Below, piece after piece: positions 19,601 to 26,356 of a stretch of DNA of 64,000 bases (positions are counted from its first letter, which is position 1; every line of letters begins with the position of its first letter). Under the pieces are notes generated by a model. That model saw only the letters and a list, made by a program, of their open reading frames with translations. It made no database searches and was not told the origin of the DNA. The translations under genes and the position numbers were made by a program. The stretch is taken from contig NZ_FOJJ01000037.1 in assembly GCF_900111775.1 (NCBI RefSeq), positions 237,106-301,105 of the forward strand. The letters are read 5' to 3'. The stretch comes from Desulfuromonas acetexigens. Its GTDB lineage: Bacteria; Desulfobacterota; Desulfuromonadia; Desulfuromonadales; Trichloromonadaceae.

Positions 19601-19940
19601 TTTCGGCGGCGAAGGCATGGCAGCTGGCGCAATCGCCGGTGGTGGTGATCCCCTGGTGGCAGTAGGAACACTCTCCCTGGTCGAAATAGCTGGTCGCGTG
19701 GTGATTTTCGGCGACGTTGGCACCATGACATTCGGCGCAGTCGCTCGCCGTCATGGCGCTGGTCGTGGTGGCAGTCGAGGAGGTGGTCGTCGACGTGGTG
19801 GTGGAAGTCGTGGAGGAATCCCTCGTCCACCCTCCCCAAGCAAAAGCCAATTCCGGTGCGCCGATCAGAACCAGCAGGCACAAAAAAAGCCGCACCCCGG
19901 CTAAACGAACCCCTTGGGCCGACATCTTCCCTTCCGCCAT
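13695..19940 (-). CDS. Giant multihaem c-type cytochrome (about 87 CXXCH) with C-terminal discoidin-like domain
   Basis: A 2,081-residue exported protein. A signal peptide ends near residue 34 (LAFA-WGG). A Ser/Thr-rich linker (41-65) leads into a haem region from C68 to about residue 1905, where I count 87 CXXCH motifs by eye. Most are paired, each pair followed 6-20 residues later by HH, giving roughly 40 units of the form CXXCH-X(8-13)-CXXCH-X(6-20)-HH; the HH pairs could be distal haem ligands. Residues about 1956-2081 form an F5/8 type C (discoidin) domain (ALNKIATAS, TRWWTRSDGNQW, REYEVYVSTDNRNW), a fold that binds carbohydrate or lipid. I start at the ATG at 19940, preceded by AGGGGGAAAGTT. 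Long-range electron transfer at or outside the outer membrane is inference. It has its own promoter and terminator. Confidence 0.93.
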   Translation of the reverse strand: MAEGKMSAQGVRLAGVRLFLCLLVLIGAPELAFAWGGWTRDSSTTSTTTSTTTSSTATTTSAMTASDCAECHGANVAENHHATSYFDQGECSYCHQGITTTGDCASCHAFAAENRHHETSAALSGDCAQCHTGVGELGDCASCHQGQLRTPHHEAAAAQSIDCRSCHTTLQGGDGCQSCHGSDTRTAHHVASATKNISCDSCHTTIAPVTGCASCHDAEYWGEDGDARTRHHVQAAADGKDCQACHAGVTLQQDCHVCHQGESASRHHYVAAEASIECGVCHTSIIPKNNCQDCHQGEARDLHHNQVAVESNLECSGCHSDAPSGDPACVSCHDGAYWAEQGDARNGHHTLASEGQMACTLCHTTLDPKEDCTACHIRGEARPAHHDMAAATGIECGACHASLTGATSCAGCHTAATWTADVRTDHHNLLTDPSVTVNCTTCHSGIAATENCSDCHGTGSWSAGSARDQHHATATAQNSPCTACHTTMVGAEGCQDCHQGEARDTHHDFAAVNGKACVDCHTALAVVTGCESCHTTWTDGSARDQHHHTATAEAGDCVACHTALSAVAGCASCHDAASWSAGNAQDQHHQTAFAQNGACTDCHTGMPGLGGCQDCHDRGEARPAHHDMASATGIECGSCHATLAGVNECVSCHTASTWTSDARSDHHNLLSDPTVSVSCNTCHPSIVDAGGCESCHGDGFWSAGNVRNQHHATATAQTQECAVCHVGMPGAGGCADCHTAATWTADVRTDHHNLLNDPAVSVSCNSCHTSIVATSGCESCHTATSWSAGNAAAQHHATTFATGGNCAECHAGIVEVVNCESCHTSWGTDITAEARHHRLADLNNRSCNSCHSGVEETNGCAGCHSFVDANIHHLTETKNTWGMACLDCHVIGMIDGAYTILVPPPEQCESCHTQTVNQQPIPTFHHASAPATSGDCAACHTGIDSVAGGLDCAACHGTQPAAIDGSPLMHHATAPATAGDCAACHVGVDGTALADCAACHATKAKDGSGTMHHATAPALNDQCGSCHQGIEEVAGALDCAVCHQDKARDGSAAMHHAGDLYQVNNGDNCSACHSGAEAAVADGACASCHAAQPTTKDGSSTMHHATAPALSDDCGSCHQGIEGVAGGLDCASCHQDKARDGSVAMHHLHPDFVAQSCATCHSGVTFATIDCAGCHESANAVAIPERHHTAAERDGLACNQCHTGAADATVAGACESCHGVQPVQNGSPEMHHATTPAVSDQCAACHEGITEASLDCAACHAGRTNDGSPTMHHASPAYAENNCALCHAGAVALDCAGCHDALPGKDGSGTMHHATDLYALNNGYNCAACHSGAEAAVVAGACESCHAAQPVLNGSPVMHHTTAPAVNDQCAACHQGIDTVAGGLDCATCHVGKARDGSAAMHHLHPAFAAQTCDTCHSGVTFATIDCAACHENANAVPLPERHHTAAAADGLQCGACHTGITAASLDCATCHATQAKDGQGAMHHATPTYLVNDGNNCVACHTTIIAANLTCAACHDGLTKNGGAEMHHATELAVGGGCLDCHTGAESAAIECAWCHSGPGAPAVDERHHFAAARDGIACSACHADVDTAALDCATCHTSGDQASIVDQHHMTIPYQMGECAVCHVGVNVEGLDCSSCHDGTMALAGTAVTHHATDLFQLGDCSSCHVGAEIGGIVCAACHAPDTSLPANHHAQPQFASGDCTYCHSTIALNGGSCQACHTAPIPEIHHADPLAQVSGDCAVCHATTNDPSVCANCHQASPHHTTTWSQTGDCAHCHKIPASATDRPAQAACRQCHGKYMHDKGGPIQHYGACAACHDTMPFHAKPSDSGSRDYDGGRYRSGGGGAGRGIFNLFVSQFSGSDRRRSTSDSVDFSLTQIEHVGKVYTVPYFTDGPVTAGLAVCTSCHGDNSAKVSCDNVKWRDHLTLNRVPLATYQLAEATYIGSLCPGVTPPAPANLALNKIATASRAESSTYNAAKAVDGNAATRWWTRSDGNQWLMVDLTQSSRVNRVVINWHSNYAREYEVYVSTDNRNWTRVKTENYGNGGVDDITFTARDARYVRLLCKKDRYDGYSVYELEVYAP
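14222..19739 (-). repeat. Haem-repeat coding region, about 40 tandem units
   Basis: Coding repeats of roughly 110-160 bases each encode two CXXCH and one HH. Three subtypes follow one another: an N-terminal set with GEAR-HH ends, a middle set with WSAGNARDQHH or TADVRTDHH ends, and a C-terminal set with KDGSGTMHH-like ends. This suggests growth by local segment duplication. The codon bias also creates two long antisense open frames that are not genes. Confidence 0.85.
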
Positions 19941-20048
19941 AACTTTCCCCCTGTTTTCATTTGTGTGAATCGCGTTGTTAATTTCGTGGCAGGTCGCGAT
20001 GCGTGTTTCGTCCCGTGGGCAGCCGAGTCGAAACCGAATTATCCTAAC

Positions 20049-20077
20049 GTGTAATGAATCCTTCTGATCCTTGTCAA
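20049..20077 (-). promoter_or_regulatory. Promoter of the giant cytochrome gene
   Basis: On the minus strand TTGACA (20072-20077), a 17-base spacer and TTACAC (20049-20054). The -35 is consensus and the -10 is weak, which may mean activator dependence. The leader to the ATG is about 105 bases. I did not recognise a GEMM riboswitch in it. Confidence 0.55.
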
Positions 20078-20157
20078 GAAAATTCTTCTTACAACATAAA
20101 AGCAAACTATAGGAATATCTACATAAATTAAGACCGCCAGGAGACTGCACGGCCCAT

Positions 20158-21009
20158 TTAATCCTCGGTCTTCAGCGTCGGGGATGCGGGGCGCGGGGAC
20201 GCCGGATCACGCTTTCCCGTCCGCCCGGCCGGTACCCGGAGGACTTCGATGTCGAGATCGCCGACCAACTCCTTCGTCCCCACCGCCACCCGCATCGGCA
20301 CGGCGCCGCCATAAACTCCCACATGCCCCCCGTCCAGAGGCGCCCCGCCGCGGTAATCGTCCTTGACCCGCAGATAGATGTCGCCGGGATGGTCGAGGCG
20401 CAGGGCATATCGCCCGTCGACGCCGGTGCGGGCCGAAACCGCCAGCGGCTGTCGGGTCAGTTCCGGGTCGGCGAAAGCGAAGACGAGCACACCGGCCACC
20501 GGCCGCCCCTCGCTATCGCGCACCCGCCCCGTCACCCCCGGAGGACGGAGCTCCTCCATCCCGGCATAGGTCCAGAAGCGCTGCTGCCGTCCCACATCGA
20601 GATGTTCACCGGCGCCGAGCTCAAGTCGAAGGCTCTTGCCATCGGGATCAGGGGTCATGAAAACCCGATCCCCCACCCGGGGCGGGCCGATCTCCGGCCC
20701 GGGCGTGGCGCGTACCAACGCCCCGAGATAGTAATCGCCGGGAGGAGCCGCCAACTCGAAGGTGCAGGAGGCCGACAGCGGTACGGCGCTGAAGGGGATG
20801 ATCAGATAGCGCCGGGGATCGGGCACGCGCCCTTCATCCCCCGGCCAGAGGGAGGCCACCCCCCGGCACTCCCGGCCGGCGGGAAGGGCCAGGCTCCCCG
20901 TCACGCGCCCCATCGCCGGTTCTTCCCCCCAGGCGATGAGCGGGAGCAAAAGCAGGAGGAGCAGCAATCGGCCGAACGATGGAAGCCGCATTTCATTTTT
21001 CGCCGTCAT
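20158..21009 (-). CDS. Exported protein with carboxypeptidase-regulatory-like domain
   Basis: A 283-residue protein with a signal peptide (leucine-rich core, cleavage near AWG-EEP, residue 29). It contains a Cna-B/carboxypeptidase-regulatory-like beta-sandwich around residues 155-225 (GVTGRVRDSEGRPVAGVLVF, TGVDGRYALRL). Such domains are structural parts of surface proteins and have no catalytic centre. The ATG at 21009 overlaps the kinase stop by four bases (ATGA), so the two are translationally coupled. It ends 218 bases before the giant cytochrome gene on the same strand. A surface or envelope role is inferred. Confidence 0.75.
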   Translation of the reverse strand: MTAKNEMRLPSFGRLLLLLLLLPLIAWGEEPAMGRVTGSLALPAGRECRGVASLWPGDEGRVPDPRRYLIIPFSAVPLSASCTFELAAPPGDYYLGALVRATPGPEIGPPRVGDRVFMTPDPDGKSLRLELGAGEHLDVGRQQRFWTYAGMEELRPPGVTGRVRDSEGRPVAGVLVFAFADPELTRQPLAVSARTGVDGRYALRLDHPGDIYLRVKDDYRGGAPLDGGHVGVYGGAVPMRVAVGTKELVGDLDIEVLRVPAGRTGKRDPASPRPASPTLKTED

Positions 21010-22172
21010 CGCCGACCTCCTCCCTCTTGGGTTCCGGCCAACTTGAGGGGCAGGCGCAGAAAAAAACGGGTTCCCGTCTCGGCGGCACTGGTGAAATGGA
21101 CCTCCCCCCGCAGGTAATTGCTGAGCAGGCGCATGCCGTAGGTGCCGAGACCGCGGTCATCTCCTTTGGTGGAAAAATTACGCTTGAAGATCTGCCGTTG
21201 AATCCGGGGAGGAATACCGCCGGGATTATGCACAAAAAACTCCGCCCAGGGCCCCTCAACACGACAGCCGAGAGTCACGGTCTCCCCTTCGGCACAGGCT
21301 TCCAGGGCATTTTTGAGCATATTCCCGAGGATGCGGAAAACGAGAGTCCGATCGCTGACCAAAGACACCCGTTCCCCGGCGAAAAGGACTTCGATGCACC
21401 GTTCGACGCAGACGGGGTGCGCCCGATAGAGTTCCGCCAGAGCTTGCAGCAGTTCCAAGCCCTCGAAGGGTTCCGCCGCCAGACGCAAGGCGCCGCGTTC
21501 GGCGGCGACCAGCAGACGCTGCCCCTCGATTTCGTCGATGACCTGGTCGGCGGCCTCATGCAGCAGGCGGTAGATCTCCGGTCGCCGCTCCAGATCGTAG
21601 CTCTGCAGCAGCTCGGTAAAGCCCCGCACGCTCCCCATCAGATTGAGGACGTCGTGAAAAAAGATGTTTTCCAGGATCTGACGACGCTTTTCATGGCTGA
21701 TGTCGGTCAGCGCCATAACCACAAAGTTTTCGCCCTGATGCTGCAAAGGGGTCGCCTCAGCGCGCAGATCGAGGGCCTCCAGGCGCTCGTCGCGCAGGCG
21801 CGTCAACCGACACTCGCGGATCGTGCCGACACCGGCCAGGCCGGAGAGGGCGGCGAGAACCGCGCCACAGGCTTCACAGGGCTCGGCGCACCCGCAGCCG
21901 TCCGGGGCCTGCCCGGCGTGTTCGCAGTCGAGCAGATCACCGATCCGCCGCCCGATGCAGTTTGCCACATCGGCCAAGCCACAGAGGTCAAGCAGGGCGC
22001 GATTGGCGTAAACAATCCGCCGCTGGCCGTTAAGCACCAGCAGTACTCCCGGCAGAGCATCGAGCAGCTGCCGTGCCAACGCCCCATCGGCAAAATAGGA
22101 CTCCTGGCGCCGGGCGTCGTTCGCCGCCACCGAAACGGGGTTGGATTGGGGAAGGGAAGGGGCCACGGTCAT
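21006..22172 (-). CDS. PAS-domain sensor histidine kinase with cysteine cluster
   Basis: A 388-residue kinase without membrane helices. Residues 30-155 form a PAS domain (LLVLNGQRRIVYANRALLDL). It includes an unusual Cys-rich insert with six cysteines between about residues 82 and 102 (CEHAG, CGCAEPCEAC), which might bind a metal or sense redox state; that is inference. The H-box is FFHDVLNLMGSVRGF (near 170), the N-box RILGNMLKNALEA, and the G-box GLGTYGMRLLSNYL. No receiver domain is fused. It is coupled to the exported-protein gene downstream. The partner regulator is not certain; the CheY-like gene at 13132 is one candidate. Confidence 0.85.
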   Translation of the reverse strand: MTVAPSLPQSNPVSVAANDARRQESYFADGALARQLLDALPGVLLVLNGQRRIVYANRALLDLCGLADVANCIGRRIGDLLDCEHAGQAPDGCGCAEPCEACGAVLAALSGLAGVGTIRECRLTRLRDERLEALDLRAEATPLQHQGENFVVMALTDISHEKRRQILENIFFHDVLNLMGSVRGFTELLQSYDLERRPEIYRLLHEAADQVIDEIEGQRLLVAAERGALRLAAEPFEGLELLQALAELYRAHPVCVERCIEVLFAGERVSLVSDRTLVFRILGNMLKNALEACAEGETVTLGCRVEGPWAEFFVHNPGGIPPRIQRQIFKRNFSTKGDDRGLGTYGMRLLSNYLRGEVHFTSAAETGTRFFLRLPLKLAGTQEGGGRR

Positions 22173-22194
22173 CTACCTCCAAAAAAATGTTTCA

Positions 22195-22926
22195 TCAGAT
22201 TTCATTCGCCCCGCGCGCCAGCAGTCCGCGGATGACTTCACCGGCCATGGTCAGGCCGAAAATCGGTGGGATATAAGAAGAACTGCCGAGGGTCACCCGC
22301 CGCGCCCGCTCCTCCGCCCCGGGCTCGGCGAGGGGACGGAATTCCTCCGTCGAATAGACCACCGGGACTCCTGAGTCAATCCCGCGCTTACGCAATTCCT
22401 TGCGCAGGATCTTGGCCAGCCGACACTTCTGGGTCTGGAAGAGATCAGCCACCGCCACCTTGGTCGGATCGAGCTTGTTCGCCGCCCCCATCGAGGAGAT
22501 AATCGGCAGACCCCGTTCCTTGCAGCTCTGGATCAGATGCAGCTTGCTGGTAATGTGATCGATACAGTCGAGGACCTGGTCGAAGCCGCGCCCGAGCAGA
22601 ACCTCGGCGCTGTCGGCCCCGTAGAATTCCTGCAGGGGCTCAACCCGGATCGCCGGATTGATCGCCCGGCAACGCTCGGCCATGACCTGCACCTTGGCCC
22701 GGCCGACGGTCCCCTCCAAGGCATGGATCTGGCGATTGATATTGCTGAGCGCGACGACATCGAAATCGATCAGGGTCAAACGGCCGACACCGGCGCGGGC
22801 CAGGGCCTCGACGGCGTAGCCGCCAACGCCGCCGACGCCGAAGACCGCCACCGAGGCCTCTGCCAGGCGGCGCAGGCCCTCGTCGCCGATCAGCAATTCC
22901 ATACGATTGAAACGATTTTCGGACAA
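22195..22926 (-). CDS. tcdA: tRNA threonylcarbamoyladenosine dehydratase (ThiF/MoeB family)
   Basis: A protein of about 243 residues of the E1-like ThiF/HesA family. TcdA uses ATP to cyclise the t6A base at position 37 of tRNAs. Visible are the nucleotide-binding loop VFGVGGVGGYAVEALARAG, LIDFDVVALSNINRQIHAL, and CIDHITSKLHLIQ. I propose a TTG start at 22926 (LSENRFNRMELLIG), because AGAGGTGGAG lies just before it and relatives begin with a similar RF-R-ELLIG segment. The ATG at 22902 is the alternative. It follows tatD by about 20 bases. Confidence 0.85.
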   Translation of the reverse strand: MSENRFNRMELLIGDEGLRRLAEASVAVFGVGGVGGYAVEALARAGVGRLTLIDFDVVALSNINRQIHALEGTVGRAKVQVMAERCRAINPAIRVEPLQEFYGADSAEVLLGRGFDQVLDCIDHITSKLHLIQSCKERGLPIISSMGAANKLDPTKVAVADLFQTQKCRLAKILRKELRKRGIDSGVPVVYSTEEFRPLAEPGAEERARRVTLGSSSYIPPIFGLTMAGEVIRGLLARGANEI

Positions 22927-22945
22927 AAGCTCCACCTCTTGCTCG

Positions 22946-23731
22946 TCAATAAGGATGCAAACCCAACACCCGCCGGGCATTGGCCGTGGTGATCGCCGCC
23001 GTCTCCGCCAGCGACCAACCACGCAGGTCGGCCAGACGGGCGGCGATCAGGGGCAGATAGGCGGGACGGTTGATCTGCCCCCGGTAAGGTTCCGGGGCGA
23101 GATCGGGGGCGTCGCTCTCCAGCACCAGCCACTCGGCCGGAAGGCTGCGCGCCAACTCCGGTCCGCGCCGGGCGCCGGTGAAGGTGAGAACGCCGCCGAG
23201 GCCGATGGCGAAATTCATCCGCAGTGCATCCCGGGCCGACTCCGAACTGCCGGAAAAGGCGTGAAAGATCCCCCCCACCCGCTGCGCGCCTTCATCCCGC
23301 AGAATTTCCAGGGTGCGACCCATCGCCTTGCGGCAATGGATCAACAGCGGCCGCCGCGCCGCAATCGCCAGGCGCACCTGGTCGCGAAAAGCCCGTTCCT
23401 GAACGGCCGGGGAGGGGTGTGAAAGCGTTCCGTCGAGCCCGATCTCGCCGACCGCCACCGCCGCATCGAGCAGACCCGTCAGGGCGGCGGCGGTCTCTTC
23501 GTTCCAGTCCGCCGCCGCCAGGGGATGGACCCCCGGCGCCGCCAGGACTTCCGGAACTTTCGCGACCGTCGCCAGCAACGCCGGCCAGCCGGCGGGGCGA
23601 ACCCCGGGGACGACCCAGGCGCCGACGCCGACGGCGCGAGCCTGGGCGAGTTCCTCTACCAGGCGCTCGCGCAGGGGGAGAAAATCGAGATGGGCGTGCG
23701 TATCGAAAAAAAACGGCGGGGGGGTCTCCAT
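22946..23731 (-). CDS. tatD: TatD family metal-dependent hydrolase
   Basis: A 261-residue TIM-barrel hydrolase. Metal ligands are in FFDTHAHLDF at the N-terminus, VGEIGLDG near residue 95, LLIHCRK near 128, IFHAFSGS near 152 and VLESDAPDLAPEPYRG near 203. Members are Mg-dependent 3'-5' DNA/RNA exonucleases or D-aminoacyl-tRNA deacylase-like; this one cannot be placed more exactly. It is the upstream partner of tcdA. Start ATG at 23731. Confidence 0.9.
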   Translation of the reverse strand: METPPPFFFDTHAHLDFLPLRERLVEELAQARAVGVGAWVVPGVRPAGWPALLATVAKVPEVLAAPGVHPLAAADWNEETAAALTGLLDAAVAVGEIGLDGTLSHPSPAVQERAFRDQVRLAIAARRPLLIHCRKAMGRTLEILRDEGAQRVGGIFHAFSGSSESARDALRMNFAIGLGGVLTFTGARRGPELARSLPAEWLVLESDAPDLAPEPYRGQINRPAYLPLIAARLADLRGWSLAETAAITTANARRVLGLHPY

Positions 23732-23806
23732 TTTTCGATGCTAACACAGCCCCTCTTCCGGCGAAAGACTCCTCGCTTTCCAAGGAGATTGCTCAAGATA
23801 AATGCC

Positions 23807-23835
23807 TTGTCACGGCCGCCATTCTGTGTTATCTG
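23807..23835 (+). promoter_or_regulatory. Putative promoter of the chemoreceptor gene
   Basis: TTGTCA (23807-23812), a 17-base spacer and TATCTG (23830-23835) lie 50 bases before the chosen ATG. Confidence 0.4.
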
Positions 23836-23885
23836 GCAAGACACTGATTTTTCATGGAAAGCACCAACAGAACCGGGGAGGACCT

Positions 23886-25577
23886 ATGCCGGCTGAGGGT
23901 TTCAGCAGAATTTCCTATCTTCGCAAACTCTTTTATCTGACCCATTTCGTCGGGCTGGGCGCCGGCCTTCTCGTCTCCCTGGCGACCGCGCCCCTGCTCG
24001 CCCCGGAAAGCTCCTTCCCCCTCTTTTTTGGCGCCTGTCTGATCGGCGGCCTGCTGCTGGCCACCGCCATGTTCCGCCTGGGGCGGCTGACCCTGAAAAA
24101 ACAGCTGCGCCATCAGATCGACCGCCTGCGTCCCCTGGTCGGCGACATCGTCATCGCCGACGAGAGTGTCGAAGCTCTGGATGAAGCCTTGACCGCAGCC
24201 GTCGATCGGGCCGACGGCCTGGTCCGCCGGCTGCTGGGAACCACCGACCAGTTTCTCCCCCATCACCGGGAACTGACCGAGCTCAGCCGCTTCCTCTCAG
24301 AACGATTCAAGGAGGGGATCGAGGCGGCCATCCACGCCCGTCAGGACATGCAAACGATGGAGGGACGCCAGCAGGAGGTCATCCGACAGGTCGAATCCCT
24401 GAGCGAAAAGACCCAGGATGAAGCGGCCTGGTCGCGGGAACTCTCGGCCTCCCTGGCGGAGATGAGCGGCGCCATGGAACATTCGACGGCCAAATTCCTG
24501 GAGACCACCGCCACCGTCGACCAGATGGCCGCCAGCATCCATGAAATCGTCACCCAGGCCGAGGCCGTCGCCCGTTCGGTGGAGGGAACCGCCCACGATC
24601 TCGATTCCATCGGCGAAACCCTGGCCCGGGTGCAGTCCGGCGCCGTCGCCAGCGCCCATTCGGCGAACATGGTGAAGGAAGACGCCGAAAACGGCCTGCA
24701 GGTGGTGCGCAGCTCGATGGCGGAAATGGCCCGGATCGAGGAGGAGAGCCGCAAGGCGACCGAGGCCATGGAACGACTTTCCCGCCAGACCAAGGAAGTG
24801 GCCAAGATCATCGAGGTCATCAAGGAGCTCGTCTCCGACACCGAACTGCTCGCCTTCAACGCCGCCATCATCGCCGCCAAGGCCGGCGAGGAAGGCAAGG
24901 GCTTTTCCGTTGTCGCCGAAGAGATCCGCGATCTCGCCGACCGGACCACGACCAGCGCCCAGGATATTCAGCAGATCGTCAAGGCGATCGGCGGCGATAC
25001 CCAGGAAGTCACCACGGCGGTCGGCGCCACCGCCCGCGCCATCGCCAAAGGCCGGGACCTCTCCCAGTCCGCAGGCGAGGCTCTGAGCAAAATCGTCGAA
25101 AGCTCCAACGAAGCGGCGGCGGCCTCCGACGAAATCGCCGAACTGACCGAGCAGCAGGGACGCCGCGCCCGCGCCCTGCTCAACGACGCCGGTCGCAGCC
25201 TGCAGTCGGTCAAATCGATCACCCGTATCGTTCAGGAGCAGCAGGTCGCCATTGCCCGTACCCAAGAAGGGGTTTCCGAAATGAAGGCGGCCGCCGACCA
25301 GATCGCCCGGGGCATGGCCGAGCAGGTCAAGGCCAACCGGCAGTTCGATCAGGGCCTGGCCGAGCGGGAGGTGCAGGTCCGCACCATCTTCGAGGCCACC
25401 CGCCACCAGCGGAGCATGGCCGAGCAGATTCTCGCCCACTTTGCCAAGTCGGAAGAGCGCCTGAAGAAAAACTCCCTGAAATCCGAAGCCATCGGCCGGG
25501 AAGCGGCCGAATTGGAAAACCTGGCTCGGCAGCTCAAGGAATTGGCCGGCACCTTCATCCACTTGGGAGAAACCTGA
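23886..25577 (+). CDS. Methyl-accepting chemotaxis protein without a periplasmic sensor domain
   Basis: A 563-residue receptor. Two hydrophobic helices (about residues 15-40 and 48-68) are separated by only a few residues, so no periplasmic ligand domain exists. The rest is a long coiled coil with the signalling hairpin around residue 320 ([36 protein letters not shown]), a slightly divergent form of the family tip. The start at 23886 is supported by GGGGAGGACCT; a longer frame exists but is unlikely. It probably senses a cytoplasmic or membrane signal such as redox or energy state. No che genes follow it; the next gene is a tetrahaem cytochrome. Confidence 0.88.
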   Translation: MPAEGFSRISYLRKLFYLTHFVGLGAGLLVSLATAPLLAPESSFPLFFGACLIGGLLLATAMFRLGRLTLKKQLRHQIDRLRPLVGDIVIADESVEALDEALTAAVDRADGLVRRLLGTTDQFLPHHRELTELSRFLSERFKEGIEAAIHARQDMQTMEGRQQEVIRQVESLSEKTQDEAAWSRELSASLAEMSGAMEHSTAKFLETTATVDQMAASIHEIVTQAEAVARSVEGTAHDLDSIGETLARVQSGAVASAHSANMVKEDAENGLQVVRSSMAEMARIEEESRKATEAMERLSRQTKEVAKIIEVIKELVSDTELLAFNAAIIAAKAGEEGKGFSVVAEEIRDLADRTTTSAQDIQQIVKAIGGDTQEVTTAVGATARAIAKGRDLSQSAGEALSKIVESSNEAAAASDEIAELTEQQGRRARALLNDAGRSLQSVKSITRIVQEQQVAIARTQEGVSEMKAAADQIARGMAEQVKANRQFDQGLAEREVQVRTIFEATRHQRSMAEQILAHFAKSEERLKKNSLKSEAIGREAAELENLARQLKELAGTFIHLGET

Positions 25578-25700
25578 AGCCCGCCGCTAACAATTCGGCC
25601 GTTCCTATAATGTCACCGCTCGCAACAGCGACTGGGCGGGACATCTCAACCAATTCATCGCGGCGGAATCACCCGCCCGATTTTCCCGAGGGGAAGGAAA

Positions 25701-26090
25701 ATGAAGAACATTCTGCCACTGTTGTTCACCCTGTTTCTGCTGCTTTCCGCCGAGGTCGTCCTGGCCGAAAACGGCCCCGCGACCCTGGAGCTGGGCGGAC
25801 TCAGCCAACCGAAGGTCAGCTTCAATCATGGTACACATCAGGCGCTCACCGGCGACTGCAAAACCTGCCATCACATGGGGGTCGGTAACGGCGGCTGCAA
25901 GGGCTGTCATGGCCGCGACGGACGCTTCGCCGACGCGACCACGGCGATTCATGACAGCTGCAATGGCTGCCACGCCGAACGCGCCGTCGCCGGTTCCGAC
26001 GCCTGCGGCTTCTGCCATCCGGGCGCCGTTGGCACCACGGAATCCGCCCCTTCGGCGGGACCAGGCGGCAAGGGGAAAAACCGCCGCTGA
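25701..26090 (+). CDS. Small periplasmic tetrahaem cytochrome c (class III-like)
   Basis: A 129-residue exported protein with a signal peptide ending near VLA-ENG (residue 23) and four CXXCH motifs: CKTCHH, CKGCH, CNGCH and CGFCH. Upstream histidines (FNHGTH, AIHDSC) may be distal ligands, as in cytochrome c3/c7-type proteins of this order, which shuttle electrons across the periplasm. The ribosome site GGGGAAGGAAA precedes the ATG. The gene stands alone, closed by a strong terminator. Confidence 0.88.
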   Translation: MKNILPLLFTLFLLLSAEVVLAENGPATLELGGLSQPKVSFNHGTHQALTGDCKTCHHMGVGNGGCKGCHGRDGRFADATTAIHDSCNGCHAERAVAGSDACGFCHPGAVGTTESAPSAGPGGKGKNRR

Positions 26091-26110
26091 TTACTTGGAA
26101 AAGAGAACGA

Positions 26111-26146
26111 AAGCCCCCGCGATCCTGAGATCGCGGGGGCTTTTTT
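26111..26146 (+). terminator. Intrinsic terminator after the tetrahaem cytochrome
   Basis: A 13-bp stem (GCCCCCGCGATC and complement) with a short loop and six T. It sits between convergent genes. Confidence 0.9.
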
Positions 26147-26167
26147 GTGCAGCGGCCGGGGGGGTTG

Positions 26168-26356
26168 CTAGTCCTTGATCCCCAGTTTGCGCAGCACAGT
26201 CATCATCGGGCACCAGTCGGTGAAGGCGCTCTGGATCAGGTTGAGGGCGACAAAGGCGGTCAGCCACAACCAGTTGCAGGAGTGGACAGCGGCGAGCAGC
26301 ACGCTGAGCAGGATGACGGAGCCGGCGATGAGGCGCAGATAACGGTTGACGGTCAT
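26168..26356 (-). CDS. DUF2892 small membrane protein
   Basis: A 62-residue protein with two hydrophobic helices (LIAGSVILLSVLLAAV and WLWLTAFVALNLIQSAF) and the DUF2892 end FTDWCPMMTVLRKLG. The family is also found fused to rhodanese domains (YgaP type); its function is not known. Its ATG overlaps the stop of the RND pump gene by four bases (ATGA), so it is translated with the pump. A role tied to the efflux pump is inferred from coupling only. Confidence 0.85.
   Translation of the reverse strand: MTVNRYLRLIAGSVILLSVLLAAVHSCNWLWLTAFVALNLIQSAFTDWCPMMTVLRKLGIKD

Noticed and set aside
19941..20048. GEMM (c-di-GMP) riboswitch before the giant cytochrome
   Set aside because: Such riboswitches precede some Geobacter cytochromes, but the conserved core and its tetraloop receptor were not found in this leader.
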